From: Tribonema minus
Lineage: Eukaryota; Sar; Xanthophyceae; Tribonematales; Tribonemataceae
DNA: 64,000 nt
Assembly (NCBI GenBank): GCA_017506865.1
Contig: JAFCMP010000130.1
Location: 1-64,000 of the forward strand
Direction of reading: 5' to 3'
How positions within the stretch are numbered: position 1 is the first letter of the stretch; each line of letters begins with the position of its first letter. This document shows positions 21,790 to 32,565 of this stretch, piece after piece. The notes beneath the pieces were generated by a model, which searched no databases, had not been told where the DNA came from, and was given only the letters and a program-made list of their open reading frames with translations. Position numbers and translations under genes: made by a program.

Positions 21790-24002
21790 AATCGGGCAAT
21801 AACTAAATCTACGGAGGGGCCGGCGGTTCGGCGCTGGCCGGCGAGGGCCGCGGCACTTGCAACAGTGCGATGCGGCGGTAAGCGCTGACGTCGCCATCAG
21901 GGGCAATGACTGCGTTCCAGTTGTCGATCACGACACGTGTGAGCGCGCGCTGTAGCGCGAGGGAGGTGCGGCGGCGCCAGAAGGCAACGCGCTGCGCGAG
22001 ATTGTAGCTGCCCTGCGAGCTCTGCTCGGCGAGTGCGTGTAGCAGCGCTTGGGTGTCGCGTGACATAGCGCCGAAGTGGTCAACGGCTGCGGAAAATAGG
22101 ATGTGTGTAGTGGGGTCCAGGGCCCCTGAGACTACGTATGTGTCTATCTTTTCCTGCGAAGCCGATTCAAGCACGCGCTGCACATCGCGCGCGCCCCCCT
22201 GAGCCTGACGGAGGCGGGAGGGACATAAGCTGTCACGTATGGTGACGTCTATGCAACAAGCTACTTTAAAGCCGCCGCGCAGTTTAGTGCACCGGCCTGC
22301 CGCTACCGCGTCGGCGCTCGCTCGGCTGCACTTTAGGGACTGGAAGGCAAACCTGGTTGCTGCCGAAGACGATGTCCATGAACTTGTTGAACCCGTGGCG
22401 CGCCGCGTAGCGGCGGAAGGGGGCAAAGGTGTCCCGGTCGAGACCGCGGAGGTGGGCCACCTGCTTGAGCAGCTGAAAGAGCGCGTCTGCGAGCAAGTTG
22501 TGTCGCGTGACGTTAAGCCCTTGTGTGCAGCGGCGCAGGTGGGCACCTAAGTCCACTGGCTTATGGCACTTGGGGCACCGTGCCTCAGCGGGGGCGGGGC
22601 GCTCCACGCCCAGGTGGCGCCGCAGCGTCTCGCGGAATTCTGGCGGCGACATGGTCTCCGCTGGGTCAGTGCTCGGCAGTTGCGCCAAGAAACCCATGGC
22701 CCCCTTAGAGGCGCCGCTGCGCCACGCCGCGACTGCTTCCAACGCATTCGCTGCTTCAAGCCGGCGCAGCTGCGTGGCGGCGAGCGCTGCGTCTAGCACC
22801 CGTGATAGCGCGGCTTGACGCCGCGGCAGCACGGCGGCCGGCGGGGCCTGGGCAGAGCCTGCCTCGCGCGCCGCCGCTGGCGCAGCGCGGCACGCGCCGG
22901 CGCGAGTCCACATGCCCAGCCCCGCAGCTCCGCCTGCCCGTTGCAGCAGATCGCGCAGTGCCCACCATGCGCCGTTGTCCTGGCGCCAGTCCTGGTACCA
23001 GACCAGGGCAGGAGCAGTGCGAGGGCCGCTGCGGCATCATCGCTGCCGCTGCGCAGCTGCTGCAGGCAGGTAGCTATCTGAGTGAAGGTGACGCCGTAGC
23101 GAGCGTGCTCCAGGACGCGGCTGCGTGCCGCCACTGGAAACGCCGCCAGTGCCGGTCCCATGCACTCGAGGGTACGTGCAGCAAATGCGGCACATGCACG
23201 AGGCGCCGCGCCCAGCACGCCAAAGCCACCGCTCCCCAGCCGCAGATGCATGCGTACCTGCTGATGTGCTAGTAGCGTCACCCGGGCCTCGCCACCCCAG
23301 TCGGCGCCGCGTACCCATGCCGCCCACAGAGAGGGCGGTGCCGCCGCCGCCGCAACCGCCGGCGGGCCGCGGCAATCGTCACCAGCCGCCAGCGCGCCCT
23401 CGTGGGCCGGCGGCGTAACGCCTGCCGATGGCTCCTGCGCCAGCGCAGCCACGGCCGCTAGCGTGATGGCGTCGAAGCGCCGTAGCTCCTCGTGCGTATT
23501 ACTGTAAGGGATGGCGCCGTGTTGCGCGCGACATGCCCTGCGCGGGCGGGGACGGCAAGACGCAGAATCGAGAAGGCAGCCTGCACATCCTCCATCTGCA
23601 CCAGCTCCGCCACCAGGCGGTCGGTGCCGGGGGCACAAAGGGTCGCCGCTACGTGTGCGCGCACGAGGTCCTCGGTGCCGACCGGCACCCCCATCAGCGT
23701 GATGCCGTCGTCACATACTGGTACGGGGACATTGGCGGCGGCGAAGACGGCGGCAGCGCGCTCGCGAGCGCCGCCTGAGGCCGGCACCAGCGCCGCGCAT
23801 TTCGTGACGTTGACCTGAATGTTTAGGTCGCTCAGCGCCTAGGCAGTACAGCTGTTGTATGAAGCAGAACGCGCGGCCAACTTGAAACGTGGCCGAGCAC
23901 CGGCGCGTCACAGCTGGGCGTCATGATGGTGAGGTCATCGAGGTAGCCAAGAAGCGCCAGCTGCGGGAACTTGGCGCGGGCAGCCACCATGGTGCCGCGC
24001 GG
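21790..24002 (-). pseudogene. Frameshifted remnant of a second non-LTR retrotransposon (RT to RLE)
   Basis: Read right to left on the minus strand: an RT box LGYLDDLTIM near 23.95 kb; a post-RT segment with ITLMGVPVGTEDLV near 23.7 kb; a region containing VRMHLRLGSGGFG near 23.25 kb; a CCHC-type knuckle (CPKCHKPVDLGAHLRRC) near 22.57 kb; then an RLE-like CIDVTIRD near 22.24 kb and a C-terminal Arg-rich helix ending near 21.8 kb. These pieces lie in at least three frames, so several indels have broken the ORF. The part 5' to RT is missing. It differs from the 1-10 kb element (YLDD rather than FLDD) and shares its 3' end with the fragment at 10.2 kb. Confidence 0.8.
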
Positions 24003-24052
24003 TTGTCGACACATGTGCCATGCACGTGTCTCGGTTACCGTACCTGTACGAC

Positions 24053-25564
24053 AACACCTGCCAGTGGACGCCACTGGCAAAGGCTGCTCGTGAGGGTGTG
24101 TGCTGCTTTGAGCTGCGTGCCGGCCCGGGCAGTTCAATGGTTTCTTGAGGTTCGCAGGGCACAATGGGCGTAGTTCAACGTGAGAGAACCACTTTTAGCC
24201 AGGGTGAGGGGGGGGGGGGGGAGGTTCACCCGTCACGGTATACTACAGGTTCAACTTCATTTGTTCCGCAGTGCGGTCCTTGCTCTTCGCAGAACCGCTG
24301 GTGTGTGGTGCACTGCTGCTTGCAAGGCGCAGCTCTGCTTGCCCACAAGCGGCCTGTGTCCACAGCTTCTTTCGTTGCATGCTTCACCAACCAAACCGGC
24401 CACGTAATTTAGCGTAATTACCGATTCGTTCGTCATGTCACTTTTTCGTTATCTAGGTGTAGCTCGGCTAATCATCGCGCACCACCTCCCGCATCAAAGC
24501 AAGAAAACTAACGCCGCGGTCGAGAACGACATCGCGGCGACGGCCCGAGCACTGCCTGGAGCCCGCAACTGGTGCGGGCACAACAAAGAGCTTGACATTG
24601 AATGACCTTGCGACGGTGAGTTTTTCCGTATGGGATTTGCCTGTCTACAAGATCAACAGTCTGTCGCTCGCTCGCGTGAACAAAACCCGGCATTCGGGCT
24701 TGCATGATGCCCCCATCTCATCTGGTCGTCAACGACAAGGCGGAGCTTCGCGCTGCTGCTGTTCGTGCGCGGCGGCGCTAGCTGGCGCATGATCAAATAA
24801 CGTGTTTAAAGGTGGAAATCGTGCGGGGGACGCCACCGCTGCCGGCTCCGAATTACAGTGCTCTTCACCAGTAGTTATTGCTTGGGCGAGCCATCAACTC
24901 GTAGCAGGGATCAATACGCGAATGAGCGCTTGAACTTTTTTGGAAAGGTGAGATTGTGTCGGTCGCGCGCATTCAGCAGCTGCCACAAAGTTTGCGAGTC
25001 GCTGCGTCCTTTTAGAGTCAATTATCATTACGAGAATCACCATCAATCCGTACCAGGGTCGGCCGCGGCGAAAATGAGTGATGTTACAGAGCTTAACTTC
25101 AAGTCAAACTTGAACTTCGATCCATTTAAAAAAAGTTTCAGTCAGTCCAACATAGGTTGAGGTCGAAGCACAGCGGCTGTGATGCTGATTCAGGAAACTC
25201 CTACGGCTACTGTACTAGACAGTCTAATAGTCTTCACTGTTGCAGTATACTACTGATGGACTTAGTATGTGTATTAAATTTCATAAACTTCAAGGCCACC
25301 GTGACTGTGACAAGCCTGAGGGAGGCCGGGTGTCCCATGCAATAGCGGGAAGTTTGCTCTCACTGTGGTTCTACTAGTAGTATAATAATAGCTGCTACTT
25401 TGGCACCCGCCGGCGTGTTAAACTTTGTGCTGCAAGAAGTCGCCCAGACTGAGTGTCTTTAAACCAGCGTTCAACTTGTTGTTCGTCTTGACTCAATGAC
25501 ATGCTGCTGGTGTGGGTCATGTGCTTGTTGTAGGTCGACGAGCCTGAGGGACCATCTCTGTGCA
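24053..25564. other. Probable upstream region of the secreted-protein gene
   Basis: No domain recognised. Two GTGAGT/GTGAGA donor-like sites follow short GC-rich stretches near 24.61 and 24.95 kb, and a short frame (MSDVTELNFKSNLNFDPF..., 28 codons) starts near 25.07 kb. These could be leader exons or upstream ORFs, but nothing proves it. A G run lies near 24.21 kb. Confidence 0.3.
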
Positions 25565-25813
25565 ATGTACGCAGTGGGAAGACTGGTCGCGGTCACCGTG
25601 CTGTTGCTACCTTTATTGAGCACAGCCCTGGATGTCACATCTGGAAGAAATGGCGCGAGTCAGCAACTTGAAGAAGTCTTAGAGTGGACGTCAAACCTGA
25701 CAATGAAGCTTTGGCCAGCCGCTGCGGCAGCGCCTATACGTATTTCAAGGACTACTAGCACTGCTCCTACTAGTACTAGTAGGAGTCTTGCCGCACCCAA
25801 GCCCACCAGCAAG
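25565..25813 (+). CDS. Secreted protein exon 1 with signal peptide
   Basis: ATG at 25565, then 83 codons. MYAVGRLVAVTVLLLPLLST is a textbook signal peptide, followed by a Ser/Thr/Ala/Pro-rich stretch. The donor AAG|GTAAGT is a perfect consensus. An upstream in-frame ATG at 25496 exists, but the signal-peptide start is preferred. Confidence 0.6.
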
Positions 25814-28800
25814 GTAAGTGGCCCCTGGGCACTGAGTTCAACGAAGTTTGCTTCGGCACTCAGAGCCTCCGGGTCATCAACTTAAAATTGAATCTGATTC
25901 AGTATACTATGGAACTTCACTCAGTATACTTTTATAGGCTTAGCCAGAATGCCTACTAGCCTAGTAGGCTATGATAGCCACTGTATGATACTCAGTCTGG
26001 CAATGTTACTATAGTATCATGATGATCACACTCTGAGTCCGAGGCTCTATGACAATGTTGGCACAGTGACTCAGGCGTACTGCTGCTGCTGCCAGTGCCA
26101 GTGGAAGCCACTGTCAATGTGGCTGCCACAGTGTACTTATGATCTTGTATTTATAGCAGCCCCAAGGTGGGCTTGATGCGTTGGATAAGAATGCAAAAAA
26201 CTAAAATCGGACGGGCCCTTAGAGCCCTGCGTTGCAGGCTTGTACTAGACTCATGGGGGGCAGACACAGCGGCACCCAGTCTGAGCCACACCTATCGTAG
26301 CCGATGTCTCCATCTCTTGAGCGAAAACGCCGGAGGACCGCGGTTATGCCTCTAGTATACATTTGGGCCAGAGGCGCCCGGTCCTCGATTCCTTGCCTAA
26401 GCACGCCGCTGACGTGCCTGGCCGAGGTTCTCTTTCTTGCGTGTTCAAGCAAACGATCTACAGTGTGCCCTGATGCTATCCGTATCCCCATGTTCCAATA
26501 TCCCCTGCTGCTGCCCAAAGCCGTATCCTCACCACACGCGACTCCGCAGCTCCTGCTCACAGCCAGCATCTCCCATCCCCTTGCTGCCTGATGCACCCTC
26601 GCCACCATCAGCGCCACCGCGAGTGCTGCCGCACCTCTCGGTGCTAACGAGCAGTATTTGTGTACAGGTCTGCAACTACAGTGTACATGTATATCGTCAA
26701 ATGGTGCAACAGAAATCGAGTGCGCTGCAGAATCTGATGTTCTCGTGACAATCATTACTACGCATAGTGAGTATTACTAAGTTGTACTGCTTAAGTTAGT
26801 ATAGTAATCACTCAGTTAATGTCGGACGTTCAGAATTAAAATTGCAGGTTGCCTTTGAACAATATGTCGGTTCTTAGATCTGATTCAATCAATTTGAAAT
26901 TGTGAAATCATATGGTCATTGTCATCCGAATGCTGTCAATTTGAATGCCAGCTCCTGGGCGATGCTCTCGTGATCACCACTAGCACTGGACACATTGAAC
27001 CGTCGCCAATGACTGTGAATTTGGCACCATGGCATTGCAAACAAGCACCGGTCTGTGTTCTACTAGTGCCATTGTGGCCTTATATCACTCATTGACAGGC
27101 TGATGGCTTACTGCATGCAGCAGCAGTCGTCACGGTAATGATCGCTTCGATGATCATCGACCGGGGCACCTGGTCCACTGGCATGTAGCGATACTTAATT
27201 GCTGGCATTGCAGCAATTGTATACAGGTGTGAGCCTGCGGCAAACTGAACTTGAAGGTGACTCAGAGGTGCCACCAGGGCCCGGGGTGACCGGGTGCAAA
27301 GCACACAGAGCAGATTTGCGTTTGGATACCGCATTGGACTCTCTAGCAACAAAGCACCTAGTAATGCATTTCAATTGAGTCAAATATTGAACTTTGAATG
27401 TTGAATGTGCAGGTCAGGGTCTGAGTCAAAGTTTGTTTACTGCTCTGTAGACTAATACAGCAACTGACAGCCTGAGTGTGAATCTGTCGTTGTTGCCTTC
27501 TTGGCCATTCTTGATGTATGCAACGGACCTAATGGCTACTTGCCAGTGACTGCCTAATGCCTACTGGCCTTACCGTTTCTGCTTCTGCCATTTACATGCG
27601 GCGCCTGCACCTGCACATCAAAGCCGTCCAGCAAGCCCACACGCAGGCCCACCAGAAGCCCAACCCGCACACCCACATCAAAACCATCCGCCAAGCCCAC
27701 AAGCAGGCCCACCCTCTCGCCAGATGCAGTTGACATATGTGCTGCCAGCGGAGGTATCTGTGCCATGAACTGTGGTGCTGCCGATGGGTGCCGGGCAGCT
27801 TGTACAGCTCAGAGCATTCCCTATGGCGGAAGCCCGTCGCAGTGCCAGGGCCTGCTGGGCCAGGCCAGTGATTACTGTGATGCTCGGATGTACGGTGTCT
27901 GCTGCAGGTATGTGCATGAACTTCGATTGGATATGTGCGCGCATGTGGCTGATACAGCACTCCAGACAATTTGAATGTAGCTCTTTGACTTGGCGTTCAA
28001 CGCAACTTGAAGTTCAAATTCTTCCTGTCAGTGGCAGCAATGATAACACGAGGTGCAATGTGGTGCTGCAGACGTCGCCAAACTTTGATTTGTACACTTA
28101 CCACAGCCGCTCTCACATCCGGTCCCTACAGCAATCTGTCTTGCAGTAGTAGTACTAAGAAGCATTGGACATTGCTTGCAAGTCACCAGTTGAAGGGACC
28201 CAACTGCCCATGGGCTATGGCCCAGGGGTCCATGCTATCAATTATTGTTAATGCTTAAGCTACTAGTAGTACTTGCTCTCAAGGATCCACATGCTTCACA
28301 CTGAGTGCGCAACTGCATGGCCTCCAGTCTTAGTGACTTAATTGAACTTGAAAGGTGTTGTAATGGTATCCTGGCATCCCAGAAGGGACGGCTTCCCTGC
28401 TAAGTGTGCACAAAATTTGGGGGGGGGAGTGTGGTGGTATGCTGGCACCCCAGAAGGGGACAGCTACCCTGCTAAGTGTGCACAAGCTTTCAGCTCAGTG
28501 GTAAAGCCAGAGTCGCCACAGTGTATGGGAGACACTGCTTGCTTGCTCCTGCAATATGACAATGCAGCTACCATGAGTCGATTCATGCAGCAAGTCGAAT
28601 GTGTTTTGCCAGTAAAGTATTGTCATGTGGTAACAGAGCGCGCAGTGTCAAATTAGCAACAGCAGTGTTTCAGCAACAGACTCCATTATGAACTTTTTTT
28701 TCATGTGCAGAAAGCTTTTTTGAAACAACCTTCAGTGATGCGCACCTGCGCCAACGGAATTTTGGGCACACAGTGTAGTACCACAAGCCGCATGTCAGTG

Positions 28801-31800
28801 TGTACACTTCAGAAGTACTATAGGTCTCAGAAAGGGTTTGATAAATGTGGGCTTCCAACGCCAGCTGACGCACATGTTGAGAACAAAAACGATGATATTT
28901 GCCAGATCATCCTACATGTCAACGACAGCATCACAGACTGTGCTCAAAACTTTGCAATCTAGCTGCAGCATGTTACAGTTCCCTGAAGGAGTAGGTTGCA
29001 GCAGCATCAGGACGGCTGCGCAACAAGGCTTTATGGGCTTTGTGGCCCGGGGGTCTGTGCTTGTCACATATGACCCTGACGCTTCTGCCAGAGGTCACCG
29101 GAACCCTTTAACGCTCAAGCCGAATTCTGATGCGTCAACATGACGCCGCACCTGCTGCACGCTTGAGCCTGTCACCATATATTATCATGCTTTGGAATGC
29201 AAATGGTGCTGTGGATCCGCATGAATCGGAATGCCTGCACTTTCCAGCTTCATAAGTTCGGGCTGTCACTGCAAGCTTGACGTTGCACAACTACTATGCG
29301 GGAGGCCGGCTCAGAGCATCAGGGTATCTCTGTGCCTGAATGCACGGTGTGCCGCAGTGGTCTGGTGACCCTGCCATGTATGGTGGGCTAGGTCTATCAG
29401 GCGACGACACTTACCTGATCACACTCGGCAAGGACTGACTTAAGTTAAGTGGCAACAACTGTTACAGCTGCACCTCACACAATCTGAACTCTTGTGCTAA
29501 TGCCAACCACAGGTGCAAGGGGACAAGATTTCCAACCTCACAGCCTACAGCCACGCCCACTGCAGTCCCAACTGCTGAGCCAACAGCTGAGCCGACAGCT
29601 GAGCCTACTGCTGAGCCTACTGCTGAGCCCACAGCTGAGCCCACTGCTGTGCCTACTGCCACACCTACCACTGCTACGCCTACCGCACAGGTGGGTCAGG
29701 TTGTCCTACCACACCACATGTTGCATCCGTCCGTGATTGGTCGATATACTATAGTTCATGTGTACTTCGACTTACAAGTGCACTAATACTAGTATGCTTG
29801 TCTTGTGCAGAGCTGTGAAAGCCCCAGAATGTGTTGTTCAGTGATGTGGCCCTGCTGGCTGAGATCGTGACGCATGTAATCGCATGCACACACATGTCAC
29901 AAAGAAGTACTTTGTGAGCTGTTGCTCCCGCGTCTGATGTCATCAACAGCCATTTTTCTTGACAATGTACACTACTTCTGCTTCATACAACCTAGATACT
30001 GCGGTATATAGTGAACAGTACTACAGTAACTACATCCCGCAAGTGTCACTAAAATGGCAGTTGTTGTTGTTTTGACAAATCATCATACCTACACCAGCTG
30101 CTAGTTGTCAGCTGCTAGTAGGTAGCAGCTGTCACCTACCGGTATTAGGCAGAAGCAAGGACGGCATGCTGTACAGGGTCAGCATGTTGGTTTTCACCTG
30201 CACACGCCTTTCTTCAGCAACAGCTGGAGTCACATCAAAACGCGAGTATGGCATACAGTAGGGTTGTCTTGATCTCATATTCTCAAGTTGTCATGTTTAC
30301 ACAGAGAAGTACAATACTTCAGAAACTTATGCCTTCCAATTGTCAGGCAGCAATTATAGTGACAGTTGCTGCTTCACAATAGCCAACGCTGATGGAATGC
30401 TTTGACTACATCGACAACCTAGTCTGACATTGCATCTGGGGGCAATTTGTCGCAGGCACAAGCTCTAAATCGGTATGTTTGTGAATACTTCGACCTCCTG
30501 TCTGGACATTTGCTGTCAAAGTGCGCAAAAGTGCAAATGTGCCAACTCTATGTATGCTGACTGTGCTATACGTTTCGTTTTTGCCTGCATGTGCATGTGC
30601 GACTCAACCTGCGACTTGGACTGCAGCCTACGAGTGAGTTTTCTTTGACTTGCAACATGAAACGTAACTCTCAACAGTTCAGGATTGTCTAGAAATGAAC
30701 AGCGAGTCGTCGATCAGCACATGCACACACTTGTGTTGCTACTGACAGTATCACATGCTACAATTGCTGTCACCTTGTGCATGTGATGATATAGTCTGCC
30801 GCAGTGATGGTTCGCTTCCTTCTAGCTGTACACCCTGGGACTCGTCGGATTCAAATTTCTTGGCACTGTGCACAAAGCATGGTCGAGTAGTGCTTTTGCT
30901 ATAGCATATATATATATATATGGTGGTTGCCTTGTTTCTTCTGAGCACATGGCCGCCGTGGATCGAGAGCGCCACAAATCATCCGCTGACAGAGCATGCT
31001 AGTATATGCAGGTGAAGTGGTTTGAAGTGCAGTGTCAGCCACTCACACCACAGCAATTGTTAACTGTCCACAATGCCAGAGCCACCCTGATGATGCTGGG
31101 CTTGTTTGTTGAGAATGCGCTGAGTCACTGTACTTGCGGCATTAAACTTTGAAACTAAAATTTTCGGCGTGTTGATGAGTTTGTATACTGAGGCTCTCCA
31201 AATACTATGCACAGTCTGGCGTATTCGTCAATAAATATCAAGTGGTGGACTGCGTTGAAGGCCATGTACATGGATGATAGTACAAACTTAAAGGCGTGGT
31301 CTTGAGCACGCTCATTGCGCTGAAACTCAGGCTGGCGCCACTCATTGATAGCCTTGAGTCACAGCACTCTAAAGCGGGTTTTCGCCGAGGTTTGTGTGCA
31401 ACTTTTCCCTCGTTCCACAACAGTTGTTGGCGAACTTCACATTGACTTGTGTTCAGTTGCTCCCATTGCAGATTCCCAGCCGTGCTCTCTTCGGTTTGAG
31501 TGTTCGTAGGTTTCTTCTGGCTCACATATGGCTCATCGTTTTGTCACAATGTGTGTAATCTGTCTACGCATATCCCTTAATGTCATATTACTGGGAAGTG
31601 CTTCAAGTTTGGCTAATTGTCTGCAGTCAATACCGACAGTAGTGTTAGCACTGAGTTAGAGCTCTCTTCAGCGACATATTACCGATTGTGCAGGCAACTT
31701 GAAGGTACACAAGGCTCACTCATGACTGCGCTGCCTCTTGTACCTGCCACCTTAGCGTGCCCGCAAGGATACACCGGGCCGCCTAGCTGCTCGCAGTGTG

Positions 31801-32258
31801 CCAAGGGCTACGGAAGCACGGATGGCACAACGTGCGTGGACTGCGGCCCCAACGGAGCGTCACCCGGCGGTGATCCTGCTGACGCTGCCACAAAGTGCAC
31901 GGTGTGCAGTCTGACAGTTTCAGCAGCGTGCGTCGGGCCCAGCGCTGATAGAAGTGTGTGCGGGTCGCAGTACCCCAAGTGCAGTCAGCCTCCTGCGCCA
32001 GTAGCCGGTCAAAAAGTTGATTTTGTCGCGGGCATTGACCTCAACTACGATGATCCTGGAACCACCCAGCCGGACGCCTGCCGTTGCTGCGAGGTCTGCA
32101 ACGCGAATGCGTTCTGCTACGTGTGGGAGTACAATGCCAGCACCGATACGTGCAAGACGCACACAACTTACTACCAATGCAACACCGCTGCTGTCGCCTT
32201 TACGGCGGATAGCAACAGCGTGCATGGTGGTAGCAACTGCCCATATGAGCTTTTTTAA
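25565..32258 (+). CDS. Fragmentary gene model: secreted Cys-rich, PT-repeat, PAN/Apple protein
   Basis: Four recognisable exon regions share strand and character: a signal-peptide exon (25565-25813), a PT-rich plus Cys-rich exon (about 27600-27907), a PTAEPT-repeat exon (29513-29690), and a terminal EGF-like plus Apple-like region (to 32258). The 27907 donor and 29513 acceptor agree in phase and rebuild a CCRCKG motif. Architecture resembles secreted algal extracellular-matrix or cell-surface proteins, where Thr/Pro linkers are typically glycosylated. Exons are probably missing, and two adjacent genes cannot be excluded. Confidence 0.5.
27600..27907 (+). CDS. Secreted protein exon: PT-rich linker plus Cys-rich module
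   Basis: The frame reads a SKPTRRPTRSPTRTPTSKPS linker, then a module with nine Cys (CAASGGICAMNCGAADGC...CCR). Donor TGCAG|GTATGT with two bases left over. The acceptor is uncertain (27595-27635). No named domain is assigned, but the Cys spacing and the linker mark an extracellular protein. Confidence 0.55.
28366..28492 (+). repeat. Tandem duplication, about 65-bp units
   Basis: Two copies share GGCATCCCAGAAGGG-like and CCCTGCTAAGTGTGCACAA cores. The second ends CTTTCAG, an acceptor-like site. A G run separates them. It may be another junction-linked duplication of the secreted-protein gene. Confidence 0.6.
29513..29690 (+). CDS. Secreted protein exon: PTAEPT repeats
   Basis: Acceptor CCAACCACAG, then one base, then CKGTRFPTSQPT followed by PTAVPT, about six PTAEPT-type units, and PTATPTTATPTAQ. 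Donor CAG|GTGGGT in phase 0. Proline-threonine repeats of this kind form extended O-glycosylated spacers in algal wall and surface proteins. The minus strand is open only because the repeat is regular. Confidence 0.65.
31750..32258 (+). CDS. Secreted protein terminal region: EGF-like plus PAN/Apple-like domain
   Basis: An open frame running to the stop at 32256-32258. It shows an EGF/laminin-like Cys cluster (CPQGYTGPPSCSQCAKGYG), a second Cys segment, and a PAN/Apple-like module with CRCCEVCNANAFCYVWEYN followed by DTCKTH. Apple modules bind proteins or carbohydrates outside the cell. A probable acceptor is CCACCTTAG near 31755; the frame also opens upstream to 31617. Confidence 0.65.
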
Positions 32259-32439
32259 TCCACAGTCGAAAGGCACGACAGGTGGCCGTCTCTGAACCAG
32301 ACGGCATGTGCAAGGCGCAGCACTGAGTCTCAGCACAGCATATGCATGGTTTCCGCTTGGCCTAGTACAGCTGTGCCAGCACCAGTCTAAGGTAGAGGCC
32401 CGACTTTAGGTTATGATATCATCCGTGAGGGTGCTGGGA

Positions 32440-32565
32440 CAATCCGGCAAGATGCCTACTGCTTCTGCTGACATGCAAAACGCACAAGGGCTGCTATCTG
32501 TGGAGGTACAATGCAGTCACCGACACATGCGGGACGCACGCACTGCATTGCCACTCCCCCCCAGA
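32440..32565 (+). pseudogene. Decayed second copy of the Apple-module exon
   Basis: About 380 bases downstream of the Apple core, the frame GCYLWRYNAVTDTCGTH lines up with CYVWEYNASTDTCKTH, and a TGCTTCTGCTGACATGC stretch aligns with the CC..C part once small indels are allowed. The flanks are degenerate and the frame is broken, so this is a relic of a local exon duplication. Confidence 0.65.

Noticed and set aside
26219-26755. 178-codon minus-strand open frame
   Set aside because: The frame is long enough to notice (segment RHVSGVLRQGIEDRAPL), but the strand opposes the surrounding gene, no family is recognised, and the plus strand is also open. Could be a transposon relic; not supported.
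30900-30922. TATATATA run as a promoter
   Set aside because: A simple TA repeat with no downstream gene start.
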